The notes under the pieces: model-generated
Told to the model about the DNA's origin: nothing
What the model saw: only the letters and a program-made list of their open reading frames with translations
Databases searched by the model: none
Shown here: positions 12,201-18,600 of the stretch, one piece after another
Numbering within the stretch: position 1 is the first letter of the stretch
Layout: the number at the start of each line of letters is the position of its first letter
Origin: Amborella trichopoda
Lineage: Eukaryota; Streptophyta; Magnoliopsida; Amborellales; Amborellaceae
DNA: 64,000 nt
Direction: 5' to 3'
Assembly (NCBI RefSeq): GCF_000471905.2
Contig: NW_006499705.1
Span: 1,247,562 to 1,311,561, forward strand
Translations under genes and position numbers: made by a program

Positions 12201-12410
12201 CCCAAACAACCACACGTGCGAGCCCCCTCTTTCCCCTGTCTCCTTTCGTCCAAAACTAAGCAATACCTCAATATTTCGGCGAAAATCACCGACAAAATTG
12301 GCCGGAATCCCAGGGCTCATGAAGGTTTTGAACCGGAAAACCTTATTTTCTGGCCTCTTTCTCTTCTTTGAGGCCGGACTTCCGGCCTCTGCAAATGAGT
12401 TTCCGGCCAT
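3009..12410 (-). CDS. PHD-finger transcriptional regulator, MS1/MMD1-type (three exons)
   Basis: Three exons, 12410-12098, 10698-10437 and 4413-3009, join with GT/AG borders and matching phases (1, then 2). They total 1980 nt and give 659 residues. Exon 1 starts MAGNSF and ends at a CDHC block. Exon 2 begins GWGNHPISSKKYHF and contains HLMHGVVHLNGFGHLL. Exon 3 begins KISLVDEAK and holds the family's GEPWFGRWSYRF motif, a conserved VGDTGLLDFVLKAL / LNPVTKVLEYRLEDL region (about 345-401) and a C-terminal PHD finger (about 604-648) with C-x-C, C-x2-C, H-x2-C and C-x2-C ligands. The order fits the plant family of MALE STERILITY 1, MMD1/DUET and At1g33420-like proteins: nuclear chromatin readers, several acting in anther or meiotic development. 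The length is close to the family norm, which I recall as 650-700. Introns are 1399 bp and 6023 bp, the latter filled by transposons. The role in this plant is inferred from the family only. Confidence 0.92.
4507..4810. repeat. GC-rich CCGGGCC-type repeat in PHD intron 2
   Basis: A locally GC-rich patch with many GGCC, CCGGGC and AGCCC words stands in AT-rich intron. Similar word use is seen at 11565-11745 and 52900-53190. Such patches are common in plant hAT-type MITEs, but I could not fix ends or a target duplication here. Confidence 0.35.
5327..5560. repeat. Fold-back MITE, family G
   Basis: The ends are roughly inverted: GGGATTGTTTCCTATAAGACC on the left, and the complement of GGTCTTATTTACAATA on the right. 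The interior carries the CATTAGATG / AATTCACGAAATCTTG words shared with the family copies at 9427, 13540 and 37608. It lies in intron 2 of the PHD gene. The target duplication is unclear. Confidence 0.55.
5561..6383. other. Intron sequence, no feature recognised
   Basis: AT- and CT-rich intron sequence of the PHD gene with poly-T runs (6276-6290). Short frames here show no family motif. A weak repeat of family-G words occurs near 5570-5790. Confidence 0.4.
7988..8370 (+). mobile_element. Mutator-type MITE, family A copy 1
   Basis: Begins GGAAAGAGTTTATATAAG and ends in CCACACCC. The 9-bp flanks are AATAAGATA (7979-7987) and AATAAGATG (8371-8379), 8 of 9 alike, as expected for Mutator-like insertions. 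The core has the family words GATGTATGATCATG, CCGTCCGTTTTCAAG and TAGATTTACTTGATT. The right flank including the target site is repeated about 28 bp later. It has no coding capacity. Confidence 0.8.
8575..9170. mobile_element. Endogenous pararetrovirus (Caulimoviridae) fragment
   Basis: The plus-strand part, about 8785-9165, encodes the end of the reverse transcriptase region and an RNase H domain. It has the DASEIGLGGILKQ, KNYSMVKKELLAIV and FLIRTDCKAAK blocks typical of plant caulimovirids rather than LTR elements. The adjoining part, about 8575-8775, shows a lysine- and glutamine-rich, coiled-coil-like viral polyprotein segment on the opposite strand, so the fragment is rearranged. It is short, broken in several places and clearly a fossil. 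No complete gene or viral promoter is present. The right end abuts a TA microsatellite. The genus is not resolved. Confidence 0.75.
9165..9199. repeat. (AT)n microsatellite
   Basis: Uninterrupted AT dinucleotides at the right border of the pararetrovirus fragment. Confidence 0.95.
9427..9645. repeat. MITE, family G (single copy)
   Basis: Shares ATGAGAC...ACCTTTGGTACAAGGTG, GGATATGAAATTGGATGGCTG and TTGTGACACACCTAA with the right half of the pair at 37608-38082. The ends are eroded and no target duplication was found. Confidence 0.65.
9727..10110 (-). mobile_element. Mutator-type MITE, subfamily B copy 1
   Basis: Left end GGTGTGGTTTGTACAAGG followed by CTGAGGCTCGAAACAATC; right end TATAAACTTTTTCCC preceded by the inverted TTTAAAGCCTCAG. 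The core matches family A in reverse orientation (GTAGATCGAGCAGATC, CTTGAAAATCTTGAAAATTG). The 9-bp flanks are T-rich and inconclusive. Located in intron 2 of the PHD gene. Confidence 0.75.
10118..10330 (-). mobile_element. tRNA-derived SINE
   Basis: On the minus strand the head reads CCCATGGTTCAGTTGAGAG (A-box-like), then about 35 bp on TTGGTTCAAACTCTAG (B-box-like), as in plant SINEs. The body contains GGGCTGGGTCGTAGTAG and ends near 10118 in an A-rich tail. Intact pol III boxes with no tRNA cloverleaf 3' end argue for a SINE and not a tRNA gene. It borders MITE B1. Confidence 0.65.
10860..11240. other. AT-rich intron 1 sequence, no feature
   Basis: Strongly AT-rich sequence inside intron 1 of the PHD gene, with no recognisable ends or coding potential. 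Confidence 0.5.
11565..11745. repeat. GC-rich GGCC-type repeat patch
   Basis: Dense GGCC, GGGCTGGGC and CCAGGC words resemble the patches at 4507-4810 and 52900-53190. It may be part of a hAT-type MITE; boundaries are not defined. Confidence 0.35.
11760..11865 (-). mobile_element. SINE-like tRNA-derived head
   Basis: The minus strand reads GAGCTTAATTGGTCAGCG and, 27 bp on, TTTTAAGTTCAAAGGTAAC, an A-box/B-box pair. The sequence between is not a tRNA anticodon arm that I recognise. Short and degenerate. Confidence 0.45.
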
Positions 12411-12411
12411 T

Positions 12412-12490
12412 TGGTAGAGAGAGAGGGGTTAAGTGTTGTGGGGCCTTGTTAGAGAGAGAGAGAAGGATTAAAAGGAGAGAGAGACGTGGT
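12412..12490. repeat. GA-rich microsatellite just upstream of the PHD start codon
   Basis: Three GAGA runs lie within 80 bp of the ATG of the minus-strand PHD gene, so its 5' UTR would be CT-rich, as often seen in plant leaders. No clear TATA box was identified. Confidence 0.7.
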
Positions 12491-12756
12491 GGGGTCACAC
12501 AGTTAGTGCTGGAGAAATTAAATTAGAGAGGGGTGGAAAGCACAGAGGGGGTGAGAAAGGGTGTCGTTATAAGCGTGATTAATTACTAAATTGAGATTTG
12601 CTTTGCCAAATCTTCGTATCGATAAGAACAAAACCATGCAGGTATAGGTGGAAACAAGGGTTTAAATTTTGATTTATACATAAACTATGCTCTTGCAGGA
12701 CCAAGATATATATTTACACTCTCATACAAATCATCCGATTAAAAGACCTTCATCTA

Positions 12757-13345
12757 TAGGAGTGGTTTGCATAAGGCTGAGGCCCTAAACAATCAAAGTA
12801 AGGCACACATTCAAAAAGTGTCCAAAAGTATTATTTAATACTAAAAATATTTGGGAAAACTTTTCCATGCGGGCTGGACCGCATTTCTACAATATGTGGT
12901 CCAAAAGTATATAGCATCCATCTTAAAGATGGATGCAATTAGGCGTTCCATCTAAAAACAATTATAACTAACAGTCCAAATGTTTTTTTAATATAATTAT
13001 TATTTCTAGTTTTCAAAAAAAAAATTATATTCGTGATCTCCATGTTAAAGATTATATATTCTCTAAAACTTAGTATCAAATTATATTTAAAATATATTTA
13101 TTGCCAAGCCTGTATTTCTACCATATGCGGGCTGGCAGCTTAGAAACAGTGTCCAAATCTTTGTAATGGCTTGAAACTTTGTTTTCATATTTAATAATAA
13201 AATTTAAAATTTCAAAAATAATGTAGATCAAGCAAATCTATGAATACATGTAAATCTTGAAAATTGACGGTTCAAAAATTCATTACAAGATGCACTATTT
13301 TCAAGACTTCAAATCTATTTTTCCTCATGTCCACGCATCTAGGCC
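12757..13345 (-). mobile_element. Mutator-type MITE, subfamily B copy 2, interrupted
   Basis: Starts GGAGTGGTTTGCATAAGG then CTGAGGCCCTAAACAATC. The body is cut by another MITE at 12854-13154 and resumes in register. The family end beyond ATCTAGGCCGTA is missing. It lies upstream of the PHD gene. Confidence 0.75.
12854..13154. mobile_element. Mutator-type MITE, family C, nested in B copy 2
   Basis: Flanked by AAATATTTG (12845-12853) and AAATCTTTG (13155-13163), 8 of 9 alike. Ends are GGAAAACTTTTCC on the left and, complemented, GGACACTGTTTC on the right. Subterminal GCGGGCTGG occurs near both ends. It contains the palindromic GCATCCATC..GATGGATGC motif also found in the copy at 21567. Confidence 0.75.
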
Positions 13346-13539
13346 GTATTCTATTTACAACCGTTGGTGAATGTATTAAAAAAAATAGAAAAAGAGGAAG
13401 AAATATCCAAAATTAAATGGACAGTCTGCATTCTAGGAAGTGCTCCTAGACTCGGACTTGGCCCGTTGGTAAGTCCGAATCATGGTACATATTGTAAGTC
13501 CGAATCTCAGTTCTTTCTCATAAAAAAGTAACATGAACT

Positions 13540-13900
13540 ATCCTTGAGCATGATTTTGAGTAAACGAAAAGGCCTACAAGAGTATAGTAGCTTGCTTCAT
13601 AATGACAAAGTTACTACATTAAAGAAGAAGAAAACAAACAAAAATGGGGTTATAAGTTCGGGTGATGTGCTGAGACGAGTTATTATTGATATAAGGAAGT
13701 CACGAATATTTTTAACATTGGATGTGAAATTTAATAGATTGAAGTATATTACAATATTTGAGAAAATTTATTTTGGACTTTGTACCCCATCAATAACACA
13801 TCTTCAACCACTTAATTTCACATCAAACTGTCAATAATGATTGTGACCTCCATGTCTTAAATGTAAATGGTCTCATTGTATACATTTACTTTTGAAGCAC
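13540..13900. repeat. MITE, family G, diverged copy
   Basis: Shares GGATGTGAAATTTAATAG, TTGTGACCTCCATGT and CTCATTGTATAC with the 37608-38082 pair. The ends are uncertain. Confidence 0.55.
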
Positions 13901-13998
13901 GGATATCAGTGTCTCATGCAATACTTGAGACAAAATGGTAATTACATTAGGACTCTTGTCTAATTATTATTTATGAATAAAATGTTGAATAATAAAAA

Positions 13999-14425
13999 GA
14001 AAATTTTAATATGAGGTTGCAATCTTATATTATAGAAGTGCACCTCAAAAATCTACTAGAAAATAGTATTATGAAGTTTAAAAATCTTCTGATTGATCAT
14101 CCCAACCTTGATATGTATGAATATAAAGAAAGGAAAAAAAATAGTGCATTTTATAGCAAGTTATTTGCATTGTTTGTTTTCAAGATTTTCAAGAGTTTAT
14201 AGATTTGCTTGATGTGTATTATTTTTAAAATTTTTAATATTTTCAAGTGTTTATAGATTTGCTTTTGATATGCATCATTTTATAAATTTTAAATTTCATA
14301 AGTAAAGTTGAACAATTATTTTCAAGCAATCGTAAGACATCTAACACCAGTAACTACATCTCCCAACAAAATTTAGAAGTGCACTTTACTAGTAGGGTAT
14401 GAGGGGGCACCTTATACAAACCTCT
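13999..14425 (+). mobile_element. Mutator-type MITE, family A, diverged copy
   Basis: Starts GAAAATTTTAATATGAGG with GTTGCAATC, and carries TTGATCATCCCAACC, GTTTTCAAGATTTTCAAG and TTTATAGATTTGCTTGAT in family order. A phrase around ...CAAG.GTTTATAGATTTGCTT occurs twice, an internal tandem duplication like that in the 14909 copy. Ends near ACCTTATACAAACC. No clear target duplication. Confidence 0.65.
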
Positions 14426-14908
14426 TTAGTATATGTTGTCTAGTTTTATCTTTTAATACCACATGAAAAGTAGATAGGGAATTGTTAAAATTAAAAGACT
14501 GTAATGCCAAAATAGCATGAGTTCAAATCTTACTATGAGATCCTTCATATTGTTTATTATTTTTATATATGATATGTGCCCGCACATGAGATGAAGTATT
14601 GCAATCACACAGACTTATCGTTATTGAAATTAACCGCAGCATAATCACCCTAGCAAACATCGGTCTTAAAGACACAGAAAAGGAGCTCAATCATGTGTAT
14701 AAACACAACTAAAAGTAATAATATTTTTTTTATTATTCTTAGTATATACCAGGTGCCCTCAAATGTTGAGATGTATCAAAATACCGATTTATATGAACGT
14801 CAAATAAAGCTATGTTTTTTAACATAACCATGCTAGGAAATACCCGTAGTAGAGAAAAATAAAAAGAGCACAACGACATGTTTAGTGCTATAGATACGAT
14901 TAAAAGAA
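14426..14908. other. Intergenic, no gene seen
   Basis: AT-rich sequence between two MITEs. No coding motif, RNA gene or repeat boundary was recognised. Confidence 0.45.
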
Positions 14909-15354
14909 GGAAAAGTTTATATAAGAAATGTAGAATTAAAGTTGTACCTAAAAAATCCATCATAAAATGTTGTTTGGAGGTTGAAAAACCCTCTAATTGA
15001 TCATCTCGATATCGAGGTGTATAAATATGAAAAAATAAATAAATAAATAAAGTCTGCGAAATAGTGCATCTTTCAACACATTATTTGGACCGTCCATTTT
15101 CAATATTTTTATATGTTTATAGATCTACTTGATTTAAACCATTTTTAGAGTTTAATAGTAAACATTTTCAATATTTTTATAGGTTATAGATCTACTTGAT
15201 TTAAACTATTTTTAGAGTTTAAAATTTTATTATTAAAGATGAAAATAGATTCTCAAGCTATCCTAAGAATTTTTTATATCAAAATTACATTTATAATAAA
15301 ATTTAGAGGTGCACCATGGATTGTTTAAGTTGCAACCTTATGCAAATTACACCC
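14909..15354 (+). mobile_element. Mutator-type MITE, family A copy 2
   Basis: Begins GGAAAAGTTTATATAAG and ends ATTACACCC. The flanks TTAAAAGAA (14900-14908) and ATAGAAGAA (15355-15363) agree at 7 of 9. The segment around TTTATAGATCTACTTGATT is tandemly duplicated (about 15096-15215), making this copy longer than the others. It ends about 260 bp downstream of the CASP-like stop codon. Confidence 0.78.
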
Positions 15355-15617
15355 ATAGAAGAAAGGGTAAGAAACAAATATTCAATAATCTATTGGTAAT
15401 GGACAAACATTACACAAATATACATATTGTCTCTCAAAACACTAACATATTACAAACTTCACTTCTCAAAAACAAAAGAGAATGCCAACAACTATCACTC
15501 ATTTTTAGTGTAACTAAAAAAAAAAAAAGGTGAAATACAAGATGGATGAATGTGAAAATAAATGTTGGCTTCGTTATTGCAAGGTAGGCTAGACCAGAAA
15601 AATGTAAATACCATGTC

Positions 15618-18600
15618 TCACCCAAACAAAGCCCCCATCCTCCTGGCTAGACCAATCGATGACAAAATGGATAATATGGCCATGCAAATGAAAGCGAGCA
15701 AGATAAAGCCAGTTGAGACATTGCCTTTGTCGAAGAACTTGTCAAGCTTTGAAGCTTCACTTGCAAATTGATCCTCACCCAGAAATCTGAGGGAATCTAT
15801 GAAACCATCCAAGAGTTTCTTCAGTTCTACTGTTACTCCGAACCCTACTCCTACTGCCGAGGCTAAGAATAGAGCAATTATCTACAAAACCACAATTATA
15901 TTTAGACTTAATTTTGGGATTGAGGAGCTTTATATGAACAAAATTTCTTATTGGTTGAGGTAATTAGCCCTGCAAGGCAGTGATTTCTATTAGAAACTCA
16001 GAATACTGCAGAGAACTCTCTCTCTATTGATTTTATCAATAATATACAAGGCCCCGTATAAATATACGACTAATAGTTATGGATAGACACCAATAGTTAT
16101 TGATAATTACTAACCAAGGTAGAGATATATATTGACACCTAACCTTATTAAGATATATATATACCCATATATATACATATCCATACTGATATGTATTCAT
16201 AATGATGTATATCAATACATATCCATATGCTAACACTCCCCCTCAAAGTTATGGATAGACACCAATAGTTATTGATAATTACTAAACAAGGTAGAGATAT
16301 ATATTGACACCTAACCTTATTAAAATATATATATACCCATATCCATACTGATATGTATTCATAATGATGTATATCAATACATATCCATACGCTAACACTC
16401 CCCTCAAACTCAAGATGCTTTGATACAAAACAGCTAGAGTTTGAACAATAAGTTACATCAATGAACGAGTTGGATCTTTAAGTCTTCACGTGCATGGCGT
16501 GACCAATAGAAGCAGTGGTCAACAGTGGTCTCCATGCTCAGATTGCTTGAACAACAAGCACAGAATGACACTTGGAAGAGCCAACAGAACTTGGTGTGGA
16601 TCCGAGATAGATTCAGCAACTCGTAGTCCGAGACAGATTCATCAACTCGCAGTCTAGAATGCAGGCCAGAACAGAAACAAAGGTTGCTTTGCAAAGAGTT
16701 GACACACGACTCGACAGAGAGGTGAAACACAACTCGGTAGAGAATCAAAACACGACGCAGCAAATAGTCGAAACACGACTCGGAAGTCTTTGACAGTGCT
16801 TCCTTAGTCTATGAGTTTCTCTCATTAAATTGAGAGTGTTGATCGATTCAACCATAGACGAAAAGGAGAGCTGAAGTTTTTATGCAAAAGGGAAGTCTTT
16901 TCATGCGGTGGAGGCGAGTGGTGTTGAGGGTGCAGGTAGGGCTCACGTGCAAACAAAAATCACAAAAGTGCGAACTAAATCACAAATACTGGTGTGTGTA
17001 GGTAGGGGTTCAAAATCAGAGAGCGCGAATAAAAACATGGAGCCAGGGATGTCGTGCAAGACGGATCTTGTGCAAGGTGAAAAGTAAAGGGCTAAAAGTC
17101 AAGGGATCAGTATACCAAAGTTTTGCACACACGTCAACACTACGAAATCTCCTTGTGGAGAGAACAAATTTGTGGGATCTATTGGGAAGCGAACTATGTG
17201 AGATCTGTTGGGAACGAACTATGAGAGGACTCTCTCTCTCTCTCTCAATGGGAACGAATTCTTAGAGAGAGAGAGGGGCAACAACTTTAAGGAATTGAAT
17301 GAAGACATGCATATCCAAAAGCCAAGGCTGAGGCAGCAAAGTACCAGAAGCTTCTTGCCAGCAAACTCAAGGAGCAGCATGAGAGGAGGAGCGAGAGTTT
17401 TGCCAAGCCAAGAAGAGATCGAGTCTGTCCGTTGTATCAAAGCCAGTCAATGGCATAGGGTTGTAGCCAGAAACACATGAAAAAATGTAGAGATAGAAAA
17501 CCAGATTACTTAAGAGAGAGAGACTTTGTGTTTAGAGAGCTGATAGCATGATGCAACCTTAGATATGAGGTGCGAGCTCAGATCTTGAGGTTGAGGAACA
17601 ACACTAACAATTTCATCTTAATTCGTATGACTTCCTTATCTTTAAAACACTTTCTTTTACTTTCAATGTAGTATTTTCTAACTCAATTGATAAAGGGTCA
17701 GTTTGGAAATACTACTAATTAATGTAAGCCCGCCGCTCTACCTTCTTTTTATTGAAGGTTAGTAATAAAGACTTAAAAAAAACAAAAAGAGAAGATAAAA
17801 ATTCATAGTTCTCAAGACCATACCAAACCGGTGATTGAACCTGTCAAACTATACCACCCATTGCTTTGGCTAGTATGGTCCAAAATAAAAACTTGGTTTA
17901 ATCGATAACCTATCAAAACCCATGTTTGATTAGTTAAGTTAGGCAAATTTTTAATAAGTTATACATTTCTAAGCTGTTATATCTTATTTCTATTATTATT
18001 TTTTAAATCTAGTCCAAACAATTCGATTGGTAGTTGAACCGATTTTGATTGGACTAAAACCCTCATGGCTTCAGCGACTGGTCTAATCGTGATGACATTG
18101 AAGAAAGTTTTCTTTGGAATCAAGATAATGGGCTGTGCTCATGTAAATTGGGCAAAAAAAGATATTTCACTCCAAATTAGCAAGAGTCGAACAAAATTCC
18201 GACTTCTACACTTTTAACTAACAGAGGCAGCGCAAGGGACTTACATTAACTGGTCCATCCAAACTGGCTAAACTTGAGGATCTCTATCAAAGTTTATTTG
18301 CACTAGGGTTTGTTTGAGATGAAATCATTTGGAACCTTTAAATGACATGGGTTAGGGCACTTAGATGAATGTTTCAGCTAAAACATCACAAGGGGCATCA
18401 GGATTTTGATACACTACATCAAGTGGTTCACAGAAACCCGAATGATGCGATCTAGTTTGACCATGGATCGGATTAAACAAGACCCAGGCAATTCAAACAG
18501 AGTTCAATGATTTTGGAAATGAAAGTTTATGGTGAGTCTGCTGACTCATGTATCCACCTTGGTTTTCTAAGGGTATTAGGACCATAATGCATATTAAATG

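Noticed and set aside
12111-12417. Plus-strand frames opposite PHD exon 1
   Set aside because: Shadow of the minus-strand exon, which fits splice sites and family motifs.
17537-17553. Initiator-tRNA primer-site-like word on the minus strand
   Set aside because: Only about 9 of 12 positions fit and no LTR borders it, so I did not use it to close the 15981 element.
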